Source of the DNA: Coix lacryma-jobi var. lacryma-jobi
Taxonomy: Eukaryota > Streptophyta > Magnoliopsida > Poales > Poaceae
DNA: 64,000 nt
Assembly: GCA_009763385.1 (NCBI GenBank)
Contig: CM019827.1
Location: forward strand, 91,124,314-91,188,313
Direction: 5' to 3'
The notes under the pieces are model-generated. The model saw only the letters and a program-made list of their open reading frames with translations. It did not search any database and had not been told where the DNA came from. Shown in pieces: positions 40,957 to 52,617 of this stretch (the first letter of the stretch is position 1; every line of letters starts with the position of its first letter). A program made the translations under genes and the position numbers.

Positions 40957-41934
40957 GCTAGCCTAATAGTGTGTTGCAAGCCACCTATCCACAAATTCTA
41001 CCTAATATTTCTATGTCACACAATCAACTAGAGCTAATATCAAATGCGGAATAAAGCTATCAAGCTCTAGTACAAGTATGATATACAAAAAGTATATGAG
41101 ACAAGTGTGTGCAATAGATAGACTAAGCAAGCTAATCACAACTAGCTACACAAGTAATAGAACAAGAGATATACAACAAGTGATAGTATCTACACAAGAG
41201 AAATAGCTCAATGTAAATACACAAAGTAAAGAAGCTAGATAGAGGTGGTTTCACCGAGCCTTCAGGATCGCCGAGTAGAGAGCCAATCACCGGTGAAGTC
41301 CACTCGTGATGCCAATCACCAAGATGTGAATATGAAGACCAATCACCAAGATGTGAAAGCAATCACAATAAGCACACGGGACACCAAGGTTTATCCCGAG
41401 GTTCACGTGCTTGTCGGCACGCTACTCCCCGTTGTGTCGACCAACACTAGGTGACCCGGTGGCTAATCGGTGCAAAGCCAAGCTCACTAAGAGCACCACA
41501 AGAATCTACCGCTAGTGAGGTAGCTCAATGACACGAGCAATCCACTAAGGATGCCTCTTGCCGCTCCGGTGAGGTGACGCTCCAAAACCTCTCACAATCA
41601 CGATCGGTGGTGGCCAAGAACAATATCCTTCTCTTACCAAAACCACCTCAATACTTCCAAGCCATCTAGGCACCGGCAAATGCCAAGAGTAACAAGAAAA
41701 CTCAATGCTGATGTGAAGAACTAGTGCCACTAGATTGAACTCTATCAAATCACGCACTAGATCACTCAATCTCACAAGGTTTGATCAAATCAACTTGGGA
41801 GATGAGTTGGGAGGCTTGCCAATGCTCACTAGTATGCTTAGAAATCAGAATGTGCAAAGGTGAAACCAAGTGAGCCGGCCAAGCCCCTTAAATAGGCCAT
41901 CCAAGTCGACCTAGCCGTTGGGCTGGAATCGGGG

Positions 41935-42425
41935 TCATTGGACGCGCCGATGATTAACCATCGGACGCTGCCCCAGTGTCCGATGCTTCGGATGGAGCCA
42001 CGTGTCCCCCTGGTATGAAATCTGCCCGTTAGATCTCAACGGTCATATCACTTCTCGCCATGGTTAAAGTGGCATCGGAGGCGCCGATGCCAGGCATCGG
42101 ACGCTCCGATGCTACTGCTCGATTCAGTTCAATTCTACGTCACATCGGACGCGCCGGAACGCCTACATCGGACGCTCAACCCCTACTTCCGATGACACAA
42201 CAGAAAGGTTCCAGAGAAGTCAAAAACACATCGGACGCGTCCGATGGTTCTGCATCGGACGCAGGCCAGCGTCCGATGCTCCCTAGAAAGCACGCTCGTG
42301 CCACGTCACCTGCATCGGACTCTGCAACAGTGTTTCCTCAGCGTCCGTTGCCAGCGTCCGATGCTCCTTCAACATTTGTCAGAAACTAGGGTTTACCGTC
42401 CGATGCCCCTCGGACCAGCGTTTGA
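41935..42425. repeat. CATCGGACGC/GCGTCCGATG inverted-repeat array in solo LTR C
   Basis: At least a dozen direct and inverted copies of CATCGGACGC or GCGTCCGATG-like words in 490 bp. One instance at 42229-42246 is a perfect 18-bp palindrome (CATCGGACGCGTCCGATG). Confidence 0.85.
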
Positions 42426-43033
42426 TGCTTCCGAACACACTTCTTCTCTTCCGAAAAACGTTGAATCTTGCCTCGCAAGCTCGGTAGGAGGGAGAAGGAC
42501 TATACACTAGTTTCTCCCACTTCTCCATAACTCCTTAACATCCCCTTATCCCAAAAGTGCCAACACCACCAAGTGTACATCAACATATGCATGTGTGTTA
42601 GCATTTTGCAAAGCATTTTCCAAGGGGTTTAGTTAGTCTCTCACTAGGTCTATATCATCGATATGATAGAGAACACCTAGTGGCACTTGAACACCGCATA
42701 AGCCGTGAATAATCTCCTCTTAATAGTACGGCTATGTATCCTAAATGTGATCACACTCGCTAAGTGTCTTGATCACCAAAACAAAGAGCCCTATAGGTTG
42801 TACCTTTGCCTTCGGGCCTCTTTGCTCCATCTCTTCTCTTCTTTATTTCACCAATGGTAGAGCGCTTGATCTCTTGAGTGCTTGTGGCCATCACCATCCT
42901 CCATGGTTGCCACCTTGCTATCTCCACCACTTGGCTTGGTCACAATCCTTTCTTATAAGCTACACACATGCTTAGCAATAGGATTAGACCAAATAGGTTT
43001 CATCAATTAACCGAAACCAAACAAGGGCTTTCA

Positions 43034-43086
43034 ATCTCCGGCATCGGCTGGCCGACAGTCCGCAGTAGCCGCGGACAGTCCGGGAC
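43034..43086 (+). repeat. Element B 3' LTR, middle segment
   Basis: A 53-bp piece between C and D (CCGGCATCGGCTGGCCGACAG onward), matching B's 5' LTR at about 2977-3029. It ends with GGGAC, the left TSD of D. Confidence 0.85.
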
Positions 43087-45241
43087 TGAAGGACCGAGAA
43101 AGTACTAGCAAGGCGACCAGAGGGGGGGTGAATGGGAGCTCAAAAATTTCTCTCGAAACTTTGGCCAAAAGTCCCACAATCAACCCCCAAGAGCTATGAC
43201 AAAAACCGTGATGCCCACGACCCTTGGAAGAGGGTGGATGATCCCTAGGATCACAGCGAGGCACCACAAGGCAATTGCGAACCAAACAGAAAAAGCACAC
43301 GAACAAGTTTGACCCTCAAAAACCAAGTCTCGAACGTAGATAGACGGCTACATCGAGAAATCTCCAAATACCGATGCTAACAAGTAGCAAAGATACCTAG
43401 AGAGGTTCCTTGGTTAACTACAAGGTCAAACGAGAAGTCCAAAAACCAAGCGAGGAAGCCGGGAGAGGAACTGCACAAAACCGGCAGCTTCAGGCAAGTC
43501 CCGGACTATCCAGCAGTACGGTCGCAGACTGTCTGCCCAGTGGCGGACTGTCCGGGCTCAGGTCGCGGATTGTCCGCCGGCCAAACGAGCAAAACCACAG
43601 TGCTGCTGCAAGTCCACTAGACGTTCTCGGACTGTCCGCGAGTCCCAACGGCGGACTGTCCGCCGGTCAAATCCCAAAACAGCGAAGGTGCTGAACAGTC
43701 CCTAGACGACTCCCGGACTGTCCGCGAGTCCCAACGGCGGACTGTCCGCGGTTCAAAAAGAACTCGACCGTACGGGATGCGCAGCCACGGACTCGGCTGG
43801 ACCCCGACTCCTGGACTGTCGCGCCCCGTGTGGTGGACTGTCCGCGGATGAACAGAGAGGGCGATTTTGGTCGCCCCTCTCACGAATCTCTCCAAATCCA
43901 ATGCAAATCAAAATCCCAAGTTCCCAAACTTGGAGAAGATGATCACGGGGTAGTTAGGAGACTATCCCCAAGAAATCATCCGCTCAAATTGATTCAAACT
44001 CCGGGAAATCAAAAGGGAGGAGGATGAACCGAAAAGCGCTACGAAAACGAAATCGAGCCGATCTACTTGTTCGTAAGGAGTTAGATAAATTCCTTCGGTG
44101 GAAATAATCTCCTTTCAAATACGAACAAGTTGATTCAAACGGATTTCACAAAAACGCAGTATGGAGAGAGATCGAGCGACGGGAAAAACACGGAGGAATG
44201 AAGAACGCGAAGAACATGAACCAAAACGCGAATGAACACATCGATCTACAATAGTGTGGCTAGGACATGCTACAACAGTGAGGATACAGCCTCACTTCCT
44301 CAAAATATCCAGTACACAGAGGTATGGTTCTCTGCAGATCTCAGCTAGCTACAGCAGGGGATTGGGAGAGCAGGAAACCCTAATTGCAAAGAGCAAATGA
44401 ACTGAGATAGGAAGGGAGGTGGGTGTCTCCCTCTACTTATCCTAATTCTAACTATTCTTAATTCCCACTCTACCCCTAACTACTTACAGAGCGAACCAGC
44501 TAAACCCTAAGGTTATTCTGGACCAACTCGGTGGTAGGTGGATCCGACGGCCACGCCCGCACAACTCGTAGCGTTGCTTCGACGCAACCTCCCGATTGCC
44601 GCCACGTGCCGCCCTCGCTCTGCAACCCCCGGTTTTGTGGCCCAAACCGGGAAACCAGCCTTTTCCAGCCAACCCCCGATTTTGAGGCCCAAACCGGGAA
44701 ACCAGCCCACCAGCATCTGAGTTTTGAGGCCCAAACTCAGCAAACCCGCAGCGCCCAGGTTTGGAGGCCCAAACCTGGAAACCATCCTCAGCCCGAGTTT
44801 TGTGGCCAAACTCGGAAACCCTCAGCACCCAGGTTTTGAGGCCCAAACCTGGAAACCGTCCACCCGATGGTTTTTCTCTCGCTCTACCACCAAACTGACG
44901 TCGTAGATGGGATGCACCCCCCGTGCACCCCATCCACCGACACGTGTGCCCAAGTCACCGACTCAGGCAACACATGACCGCAAGTCTTCGCTCGTCACTG
45001 TCCCAGGCTGCCAGCCACCACAGCTGATCCTCAAGCCACCAGTCCCTCAGTCCAAGCCTCACGTCCGCCCTTCGCCACTCTCGGTCCATCGGCACGGCAC
45101 GTCTCTACTTGACCTTCACCTTGCCTCTGATCACTGTATCCGTGCTCGACACCTGCACAACACAAGCCAAAGAACATGCGCATCATCCCAGTTGACAATC
45201 ACTCATCACTTAGAGACTCGGCATACACCCATGTATCCGCA
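43087..45241 (-). repeat. Element D 3' LTR
   Basis: Plus strand starts TGAAGGACCGAGAAAG and ends CATGTATCCGCA. It holds the CGGACTGTCCG palindrome array (43500-43855) and the hairpin array (44628-44852). It differs from the other LTR by a few percent by eye. Confidence 0.92.
44628..44852 (-). repeat. Hairpin array, element D 3' LTR
   Basis: Six units with the loop core TTTTGAGGCCCAAA (or near variants) and arms CCCGG/CCGGG, CTGAG/CTCAG, CCAGG/CCTGG and CCGAG/CTCGG. Same plan as 9902-10126. Confidence 0.85.
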
Positions 45242-46754
45242 ATCTCCCCCTTGATGAGTGCATTGCCAACTACCAACACAAAACATAATGGAAGCAGAAG
45301 AAAGAAGAAAGAGAAAGAGAGAGAACTCAACCAAATGACCCAAAAGCATAGCAAAGCCGAAGAAGGTCAAGTGGAAAGAGCGAAACAACTTGGTTCCCAA
45401 AGACATGGGCAACGGCTCGACGCAACCAAGCAAAGCAAAGCTAGCCCTCAAGAAGAGGTAGAACAGGCTCAACACCGCTAGCAGGAACCAACCGAAAAAT
45501 CGAAGCAAGTGCTAGTCCCTCAAGACAGAGGCACAGAGGCTCAACACAACTAGCAAAGAAAGCTCGATAGCAACAGGAAGCAGCAAAACTCCCCCTCGAA
45601 TAGTGCAAACAACCAGGAAAGCTCCCCCTTAGTTCAAACGGAGGGTAATGATTTGCAATTTCTCCCCCTTAGTTGAAAATGCACTTATCAAGAAACAATG
45701 CTCCCCCTCAGAAAACGCACCATCAAAAAGTGCCAACACGTAGATTCCTCCCCAAAATGCATATGAGTCAAAATGCAGGTTAGGAGCTTCAGGGGTATAC
45801 TCAAAAGAGTGCAAAGATGCTCTACAGAGTTCTGATCCGATGATGCAGAAAATGCACAGAATGCTAGCAAAGGCTCAAACTGATCACTAAGATTGAAATG
45901 AGAGCAAAAAGAGCAGTTTTTAGCCGAAAAGGTATTCACCATCAAAATAGCACAAGACATGTATAGACAGGAAGTCGAACAAGTGCTAAACATGTATACA
46001 AGGTGAACTACCCCTAGCACAGTTCAATCATCATGCTAATACCAATGGAAAAAAGAAGCATATACTTGTGATTTAAAATTTTAATCGGAGTTGCAGCGGT
46101 GAAATTACACAAGTTCATAAGTCAGCATGTGACTGCGAGAGGTTGAATGCTTGTTATTGCCTAACTTTCTAACTGTGCGAAGCCTATGCATAAGCAATCA
46201 GAAGCTTAAAGCAACAGTTTCGGTCATACACTACACAGCTCAAGTTTAACTCAAAGTGCAATGAGAAACAGTCTCAAAACTGTGAGGTTTTAACAAGCAA
46301 ACCCATCTCGATCTTTTCAATTCACTTAACTTGATTTAGATTTTAAACAGAATATGACATACCAAGCAAGTGAATGACTCAACACTAGAGACATAGCAAC
46401 CTAGCAAACATAAATAGCATAGGTGACTTCGACACATTCTACACATGCTAGTTGCATATCTCAATGGTGAACATTTTCTAGTTTTAAGTTCTCTATCAAA
46501 TTCACCATTCACAAATAGCTTGGCTCACAGTATGTATCAGTGATCAAAAAGAGCATAAGCTACTGCATCAACATAAAGCATCGGAGCAAACACTACACAG
46601 AGCATAGTTACATTCTTCAGACTATATTCATGAAGCTCAGAATGTAAAAGAGTATGCTGAAATGCAAAGATGCATGAAGAAATCAAAAGGAAGCAAAAAC
46701 AACTAAAAAACACAAAGTCAGTGTATCATACAATAGTCAAAAATGTTTCCCCAC
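45242..46754 (-). other. Element D 3' untranslated region and PPT
   Basis: Begins (minus-strand end) with the PPT TCAAGGGGGAGAT at 45242-45254. Further CTCCCCCTT words at about 45591, 45622, 45662 and 45702 are PPT-like on the minus strand. No envelope-like or other ORF is convincing. Confidence 0.7.
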
Positions 46755-49700
46755 TCTAAAAGGGGAAACACACACCAAGCTCACCTCTCAACCGATTAAA
46801 AGTTGTTTGGTCCAAAGGCTTGGTGAAAATATTAGCCAATTGATGATGAGTATCGACATGGCGAAGGTCGATATCACCCTTCTCATAGTGGTCTCACAGA
46901 AAATGAAAGCGCACATCAATGTGTTTGGTCTTCGAGTGAAGCACGGGGTTCTTAGCAACGCTAATAGCACTCGTGCTGTAACAAAGCAAAGGAACGCGAG
47001 AAAAGCTCAGACCAAAATCACGCAAAGTGGCCATCATCCAGAGTAACTGGGAACGGCAGCTAGCCGCAGCAACATACTCAGCCTCCGTGGTAGACTTGGC
47101 GACACTAGACTACTTGCGAGAAGACCATGATACAAGAGAAGAACCAATACACTGGCAAGTCCCAGAAGTGGACTTGCGATCAATACGGCAACCAGCAAAA
47201 TCGGCATCGGAATAACCGCAAAGGGAGACGGTGGAGGAAGCAGAATACCAAATCCCAAATTCTGGAGTGAAGGATAAGTACCTCATTATGCGCTTGACTG
47301 CCTGACGGTGAGAAGTGCGCGGCGACGACTAAAATCGCGCGCACAGACACACCGCAAACTGAATGTCTGGGCGTGTCGCCGTCAGGTACAGCAGCGACCC
47401 GATCATACTCCAGTACTCCTTCTAGTCCACTGCTTCTCCCTCCTTATCCGCATCCAGGGCCGTCGTGGTCGCCATGGGTGTTGGAAGAGGCCTGGCCTCA
47501 CCCATGTCGAATTTCTTTAGAATGTCCCGGGTGTACTTGCCCTGGTGCACGAACGTCCCTTCCCGGGATTGCTTGATTTGCAACCCGAGGAAAAACGTCA
47601 ACTCGCCCATCATGCTCATCTCGAACTCCCTGCTCATAGTGTCTGCAAACTTGGCAACCAAAGCGTGAGAAGAACCACCGAAAATGATATCATCCACGTA
47701 AATTTGGACCAAGAGAGTATCAGTGCCTTGCTTGAGGAGATAGAGCATTTTATCTACACATCCCATTTTAAAACACTTAGCAAGCAAAAAGGTTTTCAAC
47801 CTATCATACCAGGCTCTAGGGGCTTGTTTCAAACCATACAAAGCTTTGTGAAGTTTAAAGACATGGTTTGGAAACTTGGGATTTTCGAAACCGGGGGGTT
47901 GTCTAACATACACCTCCTCTTCTATGTAGCCGTTTAAGAAGGCACTCTTGACATCCATTTGAAAAAGTTTGAAACCTTTGGATGCAGCAAAAGCCAAGAG
48001 TATCCTAATCGCCTCCAAACGAGCTACAGGAGCAAATGTCTCCTCATAGTCTATCCCCTCCTTCTGACTATATCCCTGGGCTACGAGTCTGGCCTTGTTT
48101 CTCACAACATGGCCATCTTCTCCCTGTTTGTTTTTGAAAACCCATTTTGTCCCAATTGGGTGACACTTAGAAGGTGGAGACACTAGAACCCAAACCCGAT
48201 TTCTCTCAAAGTTCTCAAGCTCCTCATGCATGGCATTGACCCAATCCGGATTCGTCAAAGCGTGTCCAACATCCCGGGGTTCAAAATCAGCAACAAATGC
48301 AGAATGAGCAAAGTGAGAGATTTGCCTTGACCGGGTGATGCGTTCATCGATGCTGCTGATCATCTGCTGAGGCGGGTGCTGGCGCTGAATGTGTCGTGGT
48401 GCCTCCCTTGCCGAAGTGGCCTCCCCCTCAACAGCAGCTGGTGCCTCCTCGGGTACAAAGGGTATCGCTCGAGGTGGCGGATCCCACGGCCCCCAGGAAG
48501 AAGAGGTGTCGGGGCCGTGAGTCGTCATAGAAGCCGCTGTTGGCGGCACAGCAGGTGGAGGAGGTGTTGGGTCATCTATCCCTTTAGCACCTTCTTCATC
48601 ATCATCGAAAAGAGGCTCGCCAACCTCGTGATCACCTGCACGCTCAAAACGAGAAGAAGGACAAACCATGGTCTCGTTGAAGGTGACATCGGATGTCTCC
48701 ATGACTCGGTTAGTGTCAAGGTTAAGTACATGATAAGCTCGAGTGTGAGTGCCATAACTCAAAAACACACCGTTAGAAGAACGAGACTCAAACTTGTCCA
48801 AGTTGCCCTTTTTGAGTATAAAATAGTGGCAACCAAAAACTCGAAAATAACTCACCTTGGGCAGTTTTCCAAAATGCAACTCATAAGAAGTCTTTTTCAA
48901 GAAAGCTCGGAGAAAAATGCGATTGGAAATGTAGCATGCAGTGCTCATAGCTTCGGCCCAATATCGCCTAGGAGTCCTATGCTCATCGAGCATCGTCCTG
49001 GCCATCTCTACAAGGGTCCGATTCTTCCTCTCTACCACACCATTCTGAGGGGTGTGTAGGGGGAAGAAAATTGATGCTCTAAACCCAAAGAGTTACAAAA
49101 CTTCTCAAAATCCGAATTCTTGAATTCGGAACCATTATCACTCCTAATAGCTCGCATCGAGTTCAAAGGGAACTCGTTCTGAAGACGCAAAATCAGATTG
49201 CGAGCAATGGAGAAAGTCTCGGTCTTCTCAGCTAAAAAGAAGACCCACGAATATCTCGAAAAGTCGTCAACAACAACAATCCCATACCACTTCCCCCAAC
49301 CGAGCTCACCCGAGCCGGACCAACAAGGTCCATGTGCAAAAGTTCTGCAGGGTGCTTGGTCATGACCTGAGTCACTAGATGGTGGGGAGCGGCAACCATC
49401 TTCCCGTGTCTACAAGAGTGGCAAACAAGATCCTTCTCCATAGATAACTTGGGCAATCCTCGGATTAGGCCAAGTGAACTAAGCCTTGCAAGCAAGTCGA
49501 AGCTCAAATGTCCAAGTCTCCTATGCCACTTCCAAAGATCAGAAGAGGAAGGTCCAGCCACAAGACAACGAGAAATGCTAAAAGACTCCGAGAAATCTGC
49601 ACGAAAGACTTTCCCAAAGGGCGAAATCACACAAACAAGATTGCCCTGAGGGTCTAAAATACGACTGAGATTCGGTTTAAAACGAATCTCATAGTCGTTG

Positions 49701-49945
49701 TCGAAAAGCTGCGAAATCGAAAGAAGGTTAAAATGCAAGTTAGAAACAAGAGCAACACCGCGCAACACAAAGTGCTCATTAACTCGCACAGACCCACGAG
49801 ACAACACTTTACCTTTGCTGTTGTCGCCGAAGGTAATATACTCCTTTCCGGCGACCGGACTAAGACTGGAGAACCACTTGGCGTTTCCGGTCATGTGCCT
49901 CAAACACCCGGAATCCACCAACCAAACGTTCTCCAATCGTTTTAC
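46755..49945 (-). pseudogene. Element D pol: protease, integrase, RT and RNase H (copia), decayed
   Basis: Starts at the splice-like junction (49945) with VENVWLVDSGC. The protease DSG and the GAG-pre-integrase domain (HRRLGHLSFDLLARL) run to about 49310. Frameshifts near 49290 and 49060 interrupt the integrase core. The open frame 49038-47422 has QNGVVERKNRT-like sequence, then RT (NKARLVAQGYSQKEGIDYEE, LYGLKQAPRAWYD, YVDDIIFGG at about 47672-47700). A TAG at 47422-47424 ends it. RNase H (DADFAGCRI, STTEAEYV, TKHIDVRFHFL) continues to about 46755 with further stops. Order and motifs match B. Confidence 0.88.
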
Positions 49946-51320
49946 CTACATCAATAAAAAGACATAGGATGAGCATACGGTCCAACACTGGGGTTAGTGA
50001 AGTGGGAAGAATACCAGTGTTGGGCCGGCTGCTCAAAAGAACGGTCAGTGAAAAAACCATTCCTAGAACACCTACGAAGGAAGCGATCACCACGTTTAGA
50101 CAGACGTGGTCCGCTGGGGAAGGAGCGCTCACCGCGATACTCAAAACGCGGTGGGGGAAAACGCTCAACTACAACGCCACCGCCACGGGGTCCATAGCCC
50201 ACAAATGCAGGCTCCCGCCGGGCACGCTCTCTACGAGGCCTAGGCCTAGGAACTTGAGGCACTGCACCTCTAGGCCTAGCATCTCTCCTCAGAGCTCTCC
50301 TCTGCCTAGGCCTGGGAACTTGAGGTTCTGGACCTCTGGGCCTAGCAGCTCTCCTCGGAGCTCTCCTCTGAACATTCGGCACATGTACATCATGGAAAGG
50401 ATGGTACGTGTCCGGGTTGTTCATCTCCCTAGCACGGCGCGCCTCTCTCTTGCGCTGAAAGCAGAACTCGCTCAAGTGTCCATCTCTCCCACAATGCTCA
50501 CAATGGTACCTCACCGCTCTCAAAGGGGGTTGTTCTTTAGGTGGTTGGGTTTGGGATGCCACACTTGGTTCTTGGGTGGAACTCTCGGAGGTTTTTCAAA
50601 CACTCCATCCTTGGTGTTAGGCTTGAGTGGCTCTTTGGGTGGAAGCTTGGTAAGTTTGGGAGTAGTGGTGGAATTGGGCTTCTCACAAGGGTTAAGACCA
50701 CTCGACTCTCCAATCTTCCCAAAAGCAGAAAGATCAACACCCGGAGCAAATCCTACACCAGGACCTCCAGCAGCTTGCTTGAATTGGGAGATCATCATCC
50801 CGAGCTGCGGCTCACCACAAGACACCCATGACAAGATGGTCCAAAGGTATGTGTTTTCCTCCTCGGTTTGCATCTTGTCATGCTTCACATTCGCAATCTC
50901 CGTCTCCAAACCCTCACACAAAGCGCACCTAGTCACACAAGTGCTACCCGAGCTGGCCTTCTCAAGAGACTCAATCTTGGCATTCTTCTCTGCCAACTCG
51001 GTTTGCATGATAGGACAAGTCTTGCACGCACCCAACAACATGGGTCTAGCACGGAGCTCATCCACCTCTCCTACCAGCACAGCATACTTGCTGCTCAAAG
51101 TGAGAAGGTCAGTCATGTGTGTGGTGCACATCTCACACTCCTCCTCATCGGTAACAACCACGGTGGACTTGACAGAATCAAGTTCCTTCACCATATCCTC
51201 CCACTTCTGCCTAAACTCCTTGCGCTCTCTAGCGGCACGCCTAAGCAGCTTATCTTGACTAAGAAGCGCGGCAGTAAGTTTCTTGACCTCAGTGGAAAGC
51301 TCGTCGTGGGTCAGAGATAC
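49946..51320 (-). other. Candidate intron in element D gag, absent from element B
   Basis: 1375 nt. Donor CCCAG/GTATCTCTG at 51320; acceptor TCTTTTTATTGATGTAG/GTAAAACG at 49946. In B (4736-4760) the flanking exons are joined exactly. Joining puts gag codon CAG next to GTA in the pol frame, whereas in unspliced D gag and pol are in different frames. Confidence 0.65.
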
Positions 51321-52554
51321 CTGGGAGGTGTCGTCGTCGTCGTCGTTGTTCCGAGGAGTGTCGCCTCCGACCTCATCACCAAGGGCCATGGTGCAGAAGC
51401 CGTCGTCATCGGTGAAGAAGCAGAGGCCGTTGAGCTTGTCCTCGATCCTCTTCTTCTTCTCAGACTCGTCGTCGCTTGAGGAAGCGGAGTCGTCGTCCGA
51501 GTCGTCGACATCGCTGAGCGTGGCCAAGAACGCACGCTGCTCACCTTGGGCCTTCTCCAAGTACTTGGTCTTGATGTACTCCTTGTTGAAGCCGCCCTTC
51601 CGCTTGTGCTTCGAGGACGTACTTCTCCTTGCGCTTGCCGGAGTCATACTTGTGCCCATGATCGCCCTTCCCAGAATGCTTGTTCTTCATAGGACAGTTG
51701 GCGATGAAGTGGTCGGGGTCGCCGCACTCGTAGCATCCCGAGCGTCCTCCTCCGCGGCGACGGTTCATACGGTTGTTGTGGAACCACGAGAACCGGTTGG
51801 CAAGCAAAGCCAACTCGTCGTCTCCCAAAGACTCCAACTGCTCCTCTGTGACAAAAAGAAGGGAATGCAAAGCAAAGCCTCCAGAGGGGTTAGCAGAAGA
51901 GCCAGAAAGCAAAGCCATCGACGGGCCAGATGGATTTTCATAAGAAGCCCTCGCCAGGGCATCAATCTCACTGGACTTGAGCTTACTGAAGAGCTCGTCG
52001 CATGTGAGGGTCTCATAGTTAGGTGATTCGATGATCGCCTGAACTTTGGAATCCCACACCGACCGATCAAGGGTATGCAAAAGCTTGAGAGCCCTCTCAT
52101 GATCGTCGAAAGGCAACAGCTCCTTGTTAGCCCTCATCCTGTTGACAATCACCTGAAAGCGAGCGGTTAAACTTTCTATGCTCTCGCCAGGCATATGTCG
52201 AAAGTTCTCATACTCTCCCTTGAACGACTCGTAGAGTCGGGTTTTGACTTGAGAGGTTCCCTCATGGAAACGCATGAGGGTGGCCCAAATCTCCCGAGCC
52301 GTAGCGAGGTGAGAAACGCGATCAAACTCAATCATGCTCAAACAAGAGAAAAGAGCATTACGTCCTCGGCTATTGGCATCGTGCTCATTGATCTGATGCC
52401 GAGTCACATGAGCAGTCAAGACAACGTAATTGGCAGAGTTGCAAATATCCGAGATGGAAGCGCCCAAACTCTGCAGATAGGCCGACATGCGTATCTTCCA
52501 ATACGCATAGTTCGTCCCATCGAAAAACGGCGGTTTGCCCACGCCGCGATCCAT
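49951..52554 (-). pseudogene. Element D gag with coiled coil and second zinc knuckle, frameshifted
   Basis: ATG at 52554 (MDRGVGKPPFFDGTNYAYW). Capsid to about 51800; first knuckle YECGDPDHFIANC (about 51693-51731); frameshift near 51610. Then come an acidic patch, a long coiled coil (ELSTEVKKLTAALLSQDKLL to about 50860) with Cys pairs (CEMCTTHM, CKTCPIM, CALC) and a second knuckle (YHCEHCGRDGHLSEFC, about 50465-50510), followed by an Arg/Pro-rich tail ending SFY and a TGA a few nt before the pol junction. A 2-nt insertion near 50563 breaks the frame. The segment 51320-49946 begins GTATCT and ends GATGTAG and is exactly what B lacks. Confidence 0.85.
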
Positions 52555-52600
52555 GTCGCCTTCTGTGGATCTGGAACTGGCTAAGGTGGAAGATCCTTAA

Positions 52601-52616
52601 CCCGCTCCGATACCAA
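52601..52616 (-). other. Element D primer-binding site
   Basis: The minus strand reads TTGGTATCGGAGCGGG, 1 nt from the LTR end; initiator tRNA-Met type. Confidence 0.85.
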
Positions 52617-52617
52617 T

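Larger units (their letters stand above)
11106..43033 (-). mobile_element. Element C: solo copia LTR (minus strand), split by element E
   Basis: Two pieces, 11106-11213 and 40957-43033, about 2.18 kb in total. The ends are inverted (TGAAAG at 11106, CTTTCA ending 43033). The left end reads GCCTAGAGGGGGGTGAATAG, the reverse complement of a typical SIRE-type copia LTR terminus. No PBS, PPT or coding region of its own is present, so it is a solo LTR, presumably left by LTR-LTR recombination. I cannot see a clean TSD: the flanks are AGAGT and ATCTC. It lies within the palindrome array of B's 3' LTR. No convincing ORF was seen. Confidence 0.75.

Noticed and set aside
44628..44852. CRISPR-like regularly spaced repeats
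   Set aside because: The units are hairpins with changing arms within LTRs of a plant retrotransposon; there are no unique spacers and no cas genes.
49969..51258. Plus-strand ORF of 429 residues opposite D gag
   Set aside because: It mirrors the coding strand of gag (a shadow frame) and has no recognisable domain.
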